From: Oxyruncus cristatus
Taxonomy: Eukaryota > Chordata > Aves > Passeriformes > Cotingidae
Direction: 5' to 3'
Length of the DNA stretch: 64,000 nucleotides
Assembly (NCBI GenBank): GCA_013399855.1
Contig: VXAY01005997.1
Coordinates: forward strand, 1-64,000
The translations under genes were made by a program, and so were the position numbers. Each line of letters starts with the position of its first letter. Position 1 is the first letter of the stretch. Under the pieces are notes generated by a model. The model had not been told where the DNA came from. It did not search any database and saw only the letters and a list, made by a program, of their open reading frames with translations. Shown here one piece after another: positions 1-9,931 of the stretch.

Positions 1-59
1 ATCTTTGTTCATGAAGTCTAGCCGTGAATAAATGAATGAATTGTCTTGAAGATCAGATT

Positions 60-830
60 TGCTTCCTTATTGCTTCAGTTTTGAAATCTAAACCAACTAC
101 TGGAAAAGTTTAAATTGTACTCTTTGGGTGTCAATCTCAAAAATGTAATGGATTTATCTACTTCCCATACAGACATCTGAAGGAGCATCCCTGCTTGTCT
201 CCACAGTGTCTCAACCCTTGCTCTATTTCCTCCTGTATCTCTAATCACACTTGATGTATCTGAATTATCCACATTAAAACATCTCCCTCTTGGAGTTTCT
301 AATGAAGTTAAGAATCTAATTAACTGCACTTTTGTTCCAAATAGAACTTCATAGGGCTGAATTCCATTTCCTAGTCTATACCTGCTTCTCAAAGCTGCTA
401 ATATGAAGGGTATTTTATCATCCTAATCCCTTTCATTACTACTTACTCCTGTTGACAATGCTCCTTTAATAGTCTTGTTCATGTGTGCTCCTTGTCCTGA
501 TGATTGAGGTAGATACAAACTGTGTAGCTTTTGCTTAATCTCTGGTCCTTTAAGCATAGCTGTAATCACTTCCTCCATGAAATGTTGACCTTTATCCAGA
601 TCACCAAGACTTCAGGAACCCCTCTGAGGCAAAAGGCTTCTTGATACTGTTGGGTTTGTTTCCTCTCCCTGCTGCTGTATTTTGTTGTATAGAAAACGCT
701 TAAAACCACTGTGAAAAGGAATCACACACTTTCAAGGCATTTCATTAGCCCAGACTGATTTGGGGGGCTAATGTATATAATCTATATGTAATCCCATCCA
801 CACTCTGACTTTTGCTGCAGCAAAGAGATG
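60..830 (-). pseudogene. Decayed endogenous retrovirus pol fragment (integrase region)
   Basis: Read on the minus strand, this stretch keeps several hallmarks of a retroviral integrase in the right order: a GVPEV-like segment (near 605-620), a G-Q-H-F stretch shortly after it, LPQSSGQ (near 496-515), and PYEVLFG at the C-terminal end of the catalytic domain (near 335-360). The frame is broken: the GVPEV and GQHF parts lie in different frames, and there is an in-frame TAG near 421-425, between the PQSSGQ and PYEVLFG parts. The longest open piece is 75-392. The spacing fits the gamma-/epsilon-like ERV class of bird genomes, but the class is a guess. No LTR or env is visible inside the window; the element may continue off the left edge. 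It is not functional. Confidence 0.72.
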
Positions 831-834
831 TTGA

Positions 835-1056
835 CTAGACTTTGTTCTTGCCCTTCCTAAGCATGACTTGGACAATTTTTGATCCATTTCCTAATCTGTG
901 TCTGTACCCTTCCACACTGCTATTTCCTTGTCCCTTGAGAGTATTTTTCTGATTTTCATGCAGTGCATTTAGCAATTCTTCTTTCTCCATTGTTTGTTTA
1001 CTCTTTTGTAGCAAAACTTCTGTTAGAGCCACTGGTGTCGGCAGCTGATCAAACAT
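835..1056 (-). pseudogene. Possible upstream part of the same retroviral fragment
   Basis: A 73-codon open stretch lies just upstream, in the minus-strand sense, of the integrase-like fragment and shares its orientation. It is rich in Lys, Glu and Gln and has no motif I recognise. Its position fits the RNase H-integrase linker of a decayed pol, but that rests only on position. It could equally be chance open sequence. Confidence 0.25.
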
Positions 1057-1060
1057 GAGA

Positions 1061-3617
1061 AGGTTTTATTGATTTTGGCACTTTTAGGGCTGAAGGCAGA
1101 AGACCAAAGACCCTGATGTATAGGTTCCCTGCCATTGTGTTCTCCGAAAGTTTATGTACCAAAGTTTTGTAAAATATCTGCTACAAATCCCTACTGAAAC
1201 TAATTTTTTCAAGTAGGACAATTGTATGAACTGGAGGCACTAACACTGTTATTAGCCACGAACTTGTTGCAGTAAATGTTGAACAAAGAGTAGGAGGAGA
1301 AGCTTGGTGAAAACCTCCGTACTGATGTAGAATAATTTAATGGATTAATTTGATCTTTCTTTGATAATTATGTGTTGCATGATCAGGGTGGTCTTTCAGC
1401 TATTTCTCAAGTACAGTTTGAACGTGCCTTCTTCCCATCCTGCCACTTCAGAATGAGGAAAGGGGCAAAGTTACTGATATCAACCCTTTTATCTTTATTG
1501 GTCCTTTATTTTCTTTCACTTCTCTGCTCTCATGCCTTTCAGCATAAACAGCCTGTATCTCCTGGTATTAGCTGGCTGAATGTTCGGTAGGCTGTGCAGT
1601 CTCAGTAAAAGCTCTCAGAACAGCTCAGGTAGATGAAATTCAGCTGTTAAAGGCAGATGAAATGTGTGTCTCAGCTGTGCTTAAGAACTGACAAGTCTCT
1701 CCTGGTGGCTCCAGTTCGGGTAGATTTGTGATGTCAGACTTAACCTCAAAGACTAAAGATACTGCATCAAAAACTTCCTTAGACAAATACATTCAAAATA
1801 TTAAGGTCTCTTTTTAAAAACATTATTAAGCATTTTAATATCAAATTAGGGTATGTTAGTTCAGTGGGTGTTAATTTGTTCTGTTATTTGTGGTGCTTTC
1901 ACCTTCAGGCTCCTGTCAGTTGAAATGAGGTGAATATTTGTATGGATTTGAAAACATAAAACATTTTATTCCAATTAAGATACCTACTACTGACTATCTA
2001 GTAATCAATATTTTACCAGTGGGAGGATGCTGTTAGGATGTTGCTCTTGACATGCAAAGTACAAGCAAATAATTTACTCATTATAACATCAGTATATTGC
2101 TAATTGGCAACTTAAGTTAGCTCTGTTTGTTTTTTTTTTAACTTCAAATTATTTTACTTTCTTCCCACTCTTAACAATATTAGAGATTTAGAGCAATTTT
2201 TCTGAAGCTTTGGGTGATTTTTTCCCAGTTTCATTAACTGGACACTCATGGTCATGTTTACATTTTACTTCTTTTGCCTTTTTTAATACACTGTACAAAA
2301 AAAAAAAGTGGGCTTTTTTTTTTTGTTTGTTTGCTTTTTTTTTTAATTAGTCCTCCCAGCCTGGAGTGGGGGGAGAAGATTCAAGAGAGGAGGGGAATAT
2401 GAATAGGATCTAAAAGATTAAATGAAATGCTGTAAAAGGGCAAATATGCTTTTTACTGTGTCTCAACTGTCCAGACTTCCTGTTCAATAATGGCAAAATC
2501 AACAGAGGTCAAGCAGTGACAAGAAGGAACCTGGGGACTGGTGAAGGAAGAGCAGCATGTGTGAGAGTGTTTGAAATGTGGGCTTTGCCTGGGTGGTTTG
2601 TTTTCTGCCACATCCTGAGTGTCAGGTAAAGCAGGCTGCAGGCTGACAAAGGGAGATGGTTGGATCACCCAAAAGAATCAAGTATTAGAGTTCCCTGTGC
2701 AAGTTCGTGACTGTCATACAGTCCTTTCAAACAGAAACAAAACAATGCTTGATAAGGGATTTTTTTGATTTTTTTTTCATTTTGTTTTTAGGATTTTTTT
2801 AATATGTAGGTTGTTTGCATGGGTTCTTACCGCAAGTTAGCTCAATGTATATAGGTATCAGGTATAGGACTTTGGCTCACTAGGTTAAAAAAAACCCTGT
2901 ACTCCCACCTTTAAAAATTGTTTCCATCTTCTGTACGAGCCCACGATTTAAAATGACAAAATAAATCCTCCAACCACCCAGTCCTATCCAAACTTTTCTG
3001 ACTTTTCTTTGCAATATAATTTATAACGCTTAGCTTTGAAATTCAAGGAGATGGTACCTGCTACAAAAAGTGGAGACTTTCAAAATCCCTGGTGAAGACA
3101 TAACCCATGAATAGCAATGGGCTTTATGCCATGTGAAAATTTCTCAGGAGTCCTAGACATTCAGTCTTTCATTTTGTTTTCCTTTGGTGACATTTTTTTT
3201 GTTGTTTTCTTTTTTGCAAGTAATAGAGGTAGTGTATATGTTAGAAATTATTTTGTCAGTATGAGTTTTTATTCTGAAGATTTTAGATTTAACATTTATG
3301 TCTTGTGGTTGTTCAAGCAAAGAATGGCGAGATTTTCTGAGGAAAAATATAAGATAGCAGAATGCATACTTTTGTTTTCCCTTGAAGCTTTTTATTGTAT
3401 TATATATGATGGCCAGATTAGTCCTGAAGTCAGTGACCTCCCATGTAGGTGTGTGAGGGTAAACATGAGTATGACACGAAGGACATGAAGGATTCTAAAA
3501 ATAGAGCAAATTTGTAAGACAAGTTTAGAGTACTTTGCTCTTGCTGTGGGGTTTCGTTGAATTGTTTTTTCTCACAGTGTATGTGAAATGTTGAAAAATA
3601 AAACTGAAGAAGGATAT
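1061..3617. other. Non-coding stretch, probably SPON1 intron
   Basis: AT-rich sequence with T-runs around 2128-2140 and 2316-2345. A 123-codon open stretch at 3117-3488 has no signal, domain or splice context that supports a gene. I recognise no repeat here. Confidence 0.5.
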
Positions 3618-3622
3618 TCTGG

Positions 3623-4656
3623 TGTCATGGGTTCACTTGTTCTAAAAGAACTAAACATGGAATTTTCCCTTCCCCCTACCCCACTGTGTGGGAGGGATGT
3701 TTGAATGGGCAGATGGGTTTTGCCTTGGGTATTTGACTAACACAAAAGAACTGGCCAGTAGATTGACATTCCAGGCTGATAGCCTGGGGAGGGGCCAGGA
3801 GACTCTTTTCTTCGTTTTTTTTTCCTTCTCCAGGAGTGGAGGGAATGAGACACAGTTCGACACACAGTTTGTGCTTGCGGGAACTGAGGGAAGGTGTGCG
3901 TTGGAAAAGTGGGAAGGCTGCTTTGTTCTCAGCCTGGCTGGTTTGGTTTTTTTCCTTTTTTCCTCTTGCCCTGGCTTGCTGGCACCCTATTTCTACCCCT
4001 TTTCCCCCTTCCCGCGTGGGTGGACCTGCTTGGACTTCATCAGAGAGGAAGTATTTGGAGAGAGAGTCACTTTTGCTTCTCCCTCTCTCACTCCCGTGTT
4101 TTTGGCAGTGTTTTTTTGCACATGAGCAAAGAAAGGGGGAGTCACATGGCCAGGAGCAGACACCATGAGTCCCCTTTGGGAAGAATCCTTCTTTCTTCTT
4201 TTTCCCCTTCCCCATGAGGGGGAGGGAAGGGCTCCATTTCAGCTCCCCCAGCACACCAAGGGCCTCCACGTGGTGATACAGGGAGCCCAACAGCACCCCC
4301 TGTCAGCCAACCCTGAGCACTGCAGCCTTTGCACCTCCAAAGATCCAACAGCGCCCCCTGCTGACTGTGGTTAGAATTGCACCAAAAAGCAAAAACTGAA
4401 CTGTTTACTTTTCATTGGAAGGGATTTTGGGGTATAGGATTATTGTTCGGTTGGGGTTTTGTTTTGTGTTCTTTTGTTGTTCTGCCAATACACATAGATC
4501 CTTTAATAAAGGGCTGTTATTTTTTTTTCTTTCTCCACATTTTCTCAATTGGAACCTCTTAATTTTGGATTTACAATTGCTTAGAGGGAGGAGTTTTGGT
4601 CTTCCTTATAACTCATCCTCCTTAGCAAAACACTTCTGTCTCATTAAACTGAGACA
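3623..4656 (+). mobile_element. Solo LTR, family A (about 1.03 kb)
   Basis: The element begins TGTC and ends GACA, the inverted TG...CA ends of a retroviral LTR. Its limits are confirmed by comparison with the inverted copy at 40329-41348, which matches it in reverse complement over nearly its whole length. An AATAAA signal lies at 4505-4510, consistent with a plus-strand R region. No primer-binding site follows the 3' end and no gag/pol is nearby, so this is a solo LTR left by recombination. Open stretches inside it on both strands (up to about 200 codons) are LTR sequence, not genes. It lies in the same orientation as SPON1. Confidence 0.85.
4505..4510 (+). promoter_or_regulatory. LTR polyadenylation signal AATAAA
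   Basis: AATAAA inside the family A LTR, followed by a T-rich stretch (4520-4535). The same hexamer is kept in the inverted copy (TTTATT at 40473-40478 on the + strand), which supports it as the family's poly(A) signal. Confidence 0.6.
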
Positions 4657-4661
4657 TCCGG

Positions 4662-6144
4662 TGTGTTTGTATGCCCTGAATTTTTTTGGAAGTGAACATC
4701 TTGTATTGTTTTTCATGTGGCTAATCTATTAAAGACCTTCATCCTGTACAGGGATGTAAATGTGGAATCATGGCAACATCGATAACTTCATGTTAATATT
4801 GCTGTGTTTTATCCAACACCAGTATCAAACCTGGTTGGTTTGTTCAAACTGTGTTAACATCATATTTAACAAACAAATGAACAAGGCCAACAAAATGACA
4901 GTAAAAAAAAGCACCGTCTGTATTAGCTTTTAAGTTAGGCATTAAGAAAGAAAGAATTTACTGCAAATTTTTAGTAGTATCGACACATCAATGATAGCTG
5001 ATGACAGACTTAGATTTTGGTGTAGATGGAGCCTGTCCTTGGGTGAGACAGCACACTTTCCTAACGGAAAGTTATTTTGAAGAATGTGGTTTTTCAAATA
5101 CACTACCAGTGTAAAAAGTGCTGGACATCTGTTGGCCAAAGGATTCTATATGCTTTCAGATGAATTTATGTATGTTTTTAATGAAAGTCTCTTAAATATT
5201 GGAAAAAGTAAATATTGTTGATAAACTATAGGTAGTTTGTTCATTTCCTGATATTGTAAGTGCTTGTCAGATACACAGGGTTGGCTTTTTTGTAAGACAA
5301 CACACAAGGAAATAAACTGAGAACATCCTAAATAACGCATTAGAATTATGAAACCTACTAGTACTAGCAAAATTACAGTAGATGTAAATATATGGTTTTC
5401 ACCTCACTTTCTAGTGCTAAAGAAAATGGTAGATTTAGAAATTCTTTCTTTCTAAAGTGATGGTAAGGATTTTTGAAGTGATGGGAAGGATTTTTGTAGA
5501 CTAAACAGAGATGTACCCTGTGTAAATTCTTAAAAGATTTCTTGCTTCACTGTAAAAGTTAGCCATTCCATTTTCAGCTGGTTTTGTAAGCCTCAAAACC
5601 AAAGGAAAGAATGTTTAGTCCAAAGATCAGAACTTTTCTAGAAGAATGAAAATTATGTCAAAATAAATTGTAGGGTAAAAGCTATCAAATACAAGGATCA
5701 GACGTTTTTGTCTGTTTCCAATCTAGAAGCTGATTATTAAAACAATTAATATTTTAAAATTATTTCTGACTGAGTATTTGTAAAGCTGTGTATCTGCTTT
5801 TGATATTTATGCAACCATCTAAGGTACCAAGCCCAGTCCATTTGAAATCAGTAACAAAACTCCCATTTAAATTATTGGCTTCCTATGTAGTTTCAAACAC
5901 AGCTGGAGAGACAATGACTCAGAAAACTGTGAAGCTTTTGTTATTAGAAAAGGAACTGTTCATTTGACATTTCACAGTGACAAGCTAACTGCAGCAAAAA
6001 GAATAATATAAGTACACTTCAGGCTTCAAACAACTTTTATATATTTTATTTCTAAAATAACTAAAAACTGCTTCTCAGGTTAAATACTGATGATGTCTTT
6101 GTTATCTGCAGAATAGAGAGCTGGTTTTTTGTTTGTTTTTATTA
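4662..6144. other. Non-coding stretch, probably SPON1 intron
   Basis: Unremarkable AT-rich sequence. A short imperfect direct duplication of about 20 bp occurs at 5457-5497. No gene or recognisable repeat was seen. Confidence 0.5.
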
Positions 6145-7110
6145 CGATCATGGAATAATTTAGATTGGAAGGGACTTCTGGATGTCATTTAGCCTGCTTG
6201 AAGTAGATGTCATTACATCAGTTAGTTTTTTACATCAGTAGGTGGCCAAGGCATGGATCTGATGAAGTTTTGAATATCTCCAGGAGTGGAGGTTGCACAA
6301 ACTCTCTAGGCAGCCTGTTCCAGTCTTTGATCACTTTGACCATCCTTGTGGTAAGAGAGAGATTTTCCTTGTTAACTGCATGGCATTTCTTGTGTCACCA
6401 CTGTTGCCTTGCATCCTGTCATCCTGCCACCATGCACTTCTGAGAAACAGCTGTCTCTAGGTCTTCTGTATCTTTTTGACAGGTAGTTGAAGACGACAAA
6501 GCAGTAAGATCCTTCCTTCGCATTTTCTTCTTTAGACTGAGTGAGCCCATTTTTCTCAGCCTCTGCTCAGACATCATGTGCCCCATTTGTCTAACTGTCT
6601 TGATGGCCCTTCACTGGAGTTTCTCTAGTAATGCAATGACTGTCTTTAAACAGACAGCCCAAACTGGCTGTAATATTCCAGTTGTGGTCTCACAAGTGCC
6701 TAAGGGAGGGGAAGAAGTAATGTTCCTTGACCAGACAGCTACACTTGTGCTGAAAGGAGGCTGGTGGCTGCCTTGGTGGCAATGGTCAGCTTGTCCACCA
6801 GAACCCCCAGAATTTTCCTGTAAAGCTGCTCTCTGGCTAGCAGGTGCCCTCTATTGTACTGTCATAACTGCATTACTCCATCCCACATGCAAGACGTTGC
6901 CTTTGACTTTTATTTGGATTGATGCCAAGCCATTTCTCAAATCTGTTGGTAATTTGCCTGTAAATAGTGGCCTTACCCTTCAACATGTCACCTGCTCCCC
7001 TGGATTAGTATCATCCACAAACTTGTTGAATTCCATCCCCTCATCCAGGACATCCGTAAAGGTGCCATTGGCCCTGGTAACTGGCCAGTGTGTCGGTAAT
7101 GAAAGCATGT
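6145..7110 (-). mobile_element. CR1 LINE, 3' portion
   Basis: The left end carries the reverse complement of the CR1 3' tail (GATCATGGAATAATTTAGATTGGAAGGGAC-like, 6145-6175, decayed from the ATTCTATG-type terminal repeat). Rightwards it runs into sequence typical of the avian CR1 3' region in antisense: cluster 'ggcagcctgttccagtc' near 6310, then 'cagcctctgctcagac' near 6558, then 'tgcccaaactgg'-like and 'catccacaaacttgttga'-like stretches to about 7105. It is a 5'-truncated, diverged insertion. The 184-codon open stretch at 6576-7130 on the + strand is antisense to it and is not a gene. Confidence 0.85.
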
Positions 7111-9014
7111 TGATGAGATGTGAGTTGTGAATTCATATGTGAATGTAGCTCGGTTTGCTGCTGATTTGCATTTTATTAATCACCCTAAATGACTGTTTTC
7201 CAGTTTCATGGTACAATGATTGAATATCCATGATTGATGGTGTATCAAAAATTGTATGTGTTTCACTGAGTCTGCACAAAAGTATTGCAGTGTAGCACCA
7301 AAAAAAGTCTTTGAAGTAGGCTTTGGTTTTCAGGGTTAAGGTTGGAAAAAAAAAGCATACTACTGTCCCAGGCTGGCCACTGGGCTCTTATTCTGTCTAG
7401 CAGTTGTTCAGGTAGTTATGGTTGTTTTATTTTTTCCCCCTTATATATTGTTAGAAACCCCGAAAATGGTTTATCAGAAAATTTTCGTTCTGCTTCTCAC
7501 ATCCTTGGTCAGTCTCTTCTGCCACCATTTCATTTAGGTTGTCCCATGCCAGTTCCTATATTAATAAAAGACATCTAACTCAAGGTTTCATTCACTTTTT
7601 GTGAATTTTTCCTACAGGCAAAATTTGCTACAGGCTCATATTTTTCCCTAACAGTTTACTTTTATCAAATACTGGTAGATTATGCCCTTGCTTTTAGTAA
7701 AAGTCAGTTTGCTCTACTGTGTTTCATGGTTGGTTGCCTGTACTGCTCTTTACCACACCTTCCTTTAGGAAGATGGCAGCCCTGTTAAGGATGACAGCAG
7801 GCTGTAGTTTTTGCACCCTTTACTGTTTAATCCATCTTTAAGATGTTAACAAAACCCAGTTACTCTTGTGGGTGAAAAGAAGGATTTCTTCCTCTCCTAC
7901 ACCAACCTTGCATCTTGGCAAAGAAAGCACAGTAAAATTGCATCTTATTTTTGATAATTTTATGGGTGGGTTGTTGTCAAAGAAAGGTTGCATGACTGTA
8001 ACAACATGTCAAGCATAATAGTCTTATTTTCTTCTTACTTGAGCTGTCATAAGTGAGGCATAATTCTAGAGAGATTAAGATAATTATTTAACTAAAGTTG
8101 AAGACAGACAATAAACTGGTCCTTGCTATTTAGAGCTTAAAATAAAGTAATGGTACACAATGTTCCTAGAAGAGTGTGCACTACTAGCGGTAAACAAAAA
8201 GAGTGCCTGTTCTCAACACATGTTGATAGGAAACTCTGTCTATAAAATTTCTTTGAATTTAACCAACATCTGTTTTCTTGTAGAAAGAAGATAAAGTTTA
8301 TGTGTGAATGAATTTTTACAGTTAAAAATGGTCAAAAAGCTAGTTAAAGTTTATTTAGGACTGAATATATCCCCCCCCCCCCCCGCCTCAGCTGAGGAAC
8401 TGAAGCACTGAGGCTTATAAATTTACAATTTTTCTCAACTCTAAACCTTAATAAAATACTCTAGATTTAATTAATTTTAAAGTAGCTTGTTTTCTGGAAC
8501 CTTTGAATTTCTTTTAAAGACCTTACCTTATGCTAGCTCTCTTTCTAAATTCTGTTTTCCATGATGTTTGCACTGAATTGCTGTCATATATCAGAAGTAC
8601 CTATGTCTTTAGAATGCCATGTGATTTCCTACAAACAGCTGCTTAATTTAGGTGTGCTATTCTTCTGAAATTGAATATAACTTCAGTATTTAATATCAGA
8701 TCTGATTGAATTATTGAATGTTTAGTTGACCATCATGCATTTTAAGAGCACAGGTTCTCCTCATACGACTATGATCACTTCTCTAAATGTAAATACAAAT
8801 AAAGTTTCTGTAAAATGTGACAAAATTCAAATGTTAGTTGAAAAAAAAAATAGTTTATCTGTAGTCTTGTGTTGTATATACGAGTTGTCAATACAGGTCT
8901 TAGTAGTCCAGTTCTCTCCTTTCTCCTTTTGGTGTTTTATCATGCATTTTCCTTTTGCTTTAAGGAATAAGCATATTTTAAACCTTTCCTTTTTTTTTTT
9001 TTCCCTCTCTATAG
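7111..9014. other. SPON1: SPON1 intron (3' end of the intron before the first exon seen)
   Basis: No Reelin-domain exon was found here or further left. The stretch holds a run of 14 C at 8371-8384 and, at its end, a strong polypyrimidine tract (8986-9012) followed by TATAG, the acceptor for the exon at 9015. Confidence 0.6.
8371..8384. repeat. C14 homopolymer
   Basis: Fourteen consecutive C on the + strand (G on the minus strand), in an AT-rich intron. It is a likely length-variable and sequencing-error-prone site. Confidence 0.9.
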
Positions 9015-9088
9015 AGCCAGTATTGTGCAGAAGCGCATAATTTATTTTCAAGATGAGGGTTCTCTCACCAAAAAAATTTGTGAACAAG
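9015..9088 (+). CDS. SPON1: SPON1 (F-spondin) internal exon, start of spondin domain
   Basis: F-spondin is a secreted extracellular-matrix glycoprotein with Reelin-N, spondin and thrombospondin type-1 domains; it is known for roles in axon guidance and cell adhesion. This 74-bp exon has a polypyrimidine/TATAG acceptor and an AAG|GTAAGG donor. The first base (A) completes a split codon. Then follow 24 codons whose peptide begins ASIVQKRIIYFQDEGS and ends KKICEQ; the final G starts the Asp codon finished in the next exon. This is the junction between the Reelin-N domain and the spondin domain, and the match to vertebrate F-spondin from memory is nearly identical. Incoming phase is 2 and outgoing phase is 1. 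The preceding exon is not in the window as far as I can see. Confidence 0.93.
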
Positions 9089-9616
9089 GTAAGGTAAAAT
9101 GTCTTTCTGACCTGTTCTGCATATTTCTCTTCACTCTTTGTATCAAAATAAAAATTTGAGGCCTTGAATAGTTTCCTCCAGGTTTAAATTTGGGATCTTC
9201 CATTCAGTTATATTCTTCCTTATCACATATACTGTTCCTCATACAGTCTTCCTTGCTTCCCTCCAAATGTAGTGCTTGCAACTTTTTACCTGGTCTTTTA
9301 TGATACCCATTTGTTTCTGGGGCACTTAGTTTATTGAATCCTGGCCTATTTCATCCTTTCCTAAACCTAAATGTTGCAGCTGGTTATTGCTTCCTTCTGG
9401 AAAAGTTATATGCTTTGGCTGTCCAGAAATTTCAAATATATTGTGTTTTGAGGTCAGCTGAGGTTTTTTCCTTATCAGATAACAACTAGAAACAATCCCC
9501 TTTTAAATCTGGAGATGACTGAAATAGTGCCTTATTTAAAATGTACATCCACTTCGTTGTCTTCTGTTTTCTTTGAGTCGTAGCCATTTTCAGTGGGTAC
9601 TTTACTGCTTTTTCAG
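9089..9616 (+). other. SPON1: SPON1 intron (528 bp)
   Basis: Short phase-1 intron, GTAAGG donor and TTTTTCAG acceptor. No repeat or other gene is visible in it. Confidence 0.9.
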
Positions 9617-9739
9617 ACTCAGCCTCGGAAGGTGTGACTGACAAACCAATTTTAGATTGTTGTGCCTGTGGAACTGCCAAATACAGGCTAACTTTTTATG
9701 GAAACTGGTCAGAAAAAACACATCCCAAAGATTTTCCAC
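9617..9739 (+). CDS. SPON1: SPON1 internal exon, spondin domain (DCCACG, NWS sequon)
   Basis: This 123-bp exon finishes the split Asp codon and gives 40 whole codons plus one base. The acceptor is CTTTTTCAG|AC and the donor is CCAC|GTGAGT. The peptide contains GVTDKPILDCCACGTAKY, with a Cys-Cys-x-Cys cluster, and LTFYGNWSEKTHPKDF, the core of the F-spondin domain. Asn-Trp-Ser is an N-glycosylation sequon. Phase 1 at both ends keeps the frame with the exons at 9015 and 14691. The reading frame is uninterrupted, so I infer a functional gene. Confidence 0.95.
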
Positions 9740-9876
9740 GTGAGTATCATTATTTTGCTTGCACCATGTAGGGATTGTGAAGAGGGTTGGAGCTTGTTGT
9801 GTGACACACCATTACTTATTTGCAGCTCTGCAGTGAAAATTATGACATGTATGGAATCCTGCTGACATTCAGTATT

Positions 9877-9931
9877 GCAAATCAATGGATCTTTCTGTGC
9901 TATATATTACAAATAAAGCCTATTGATTTGC
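9877..9931. repeat. 10-bp inverted repeat in SPON1 intron
   Basis: GCAAATCAAT at 9877-9886 and its exact reverse complement at 9922-9931 are separated by 35 bases. They could form a weak stem-loop. No function is known to me. Confidence 0.6.

Larger units (their letters stand above)
3618..4661 (+). repeat. Target-site duplication pair around solo LTR (TCTGG / TCCGG)
   Basis: Five bases TCTGG at 3618-3622 and TCCGG at 4657-4661 immediately flank the LTR at 3623-4656. They differ by one C/T transition at a CpG, as expected for decay of an old 5-bp target duplication. Confidence 0.55.

Noticed and set aside
3117..3488. 123-codon open reading frame on the + strand
   Set aside because: Phe/Tyr/Ser-rich translation as expected of T-rich intron; no motif and no exon signals.
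3676..4296. 206-codon open reading frame on the minus strand
   Set aside because: It lies wholly within the family A LTR, is antisense to it, is low-complexity, and is disrupted in the related copy at 40329-41348.
6576..7130. 184-codon open reading frame on the + strand
   Set aside because: It is antisense to a CR1 3' portion and matches that repeat, not a protein family.
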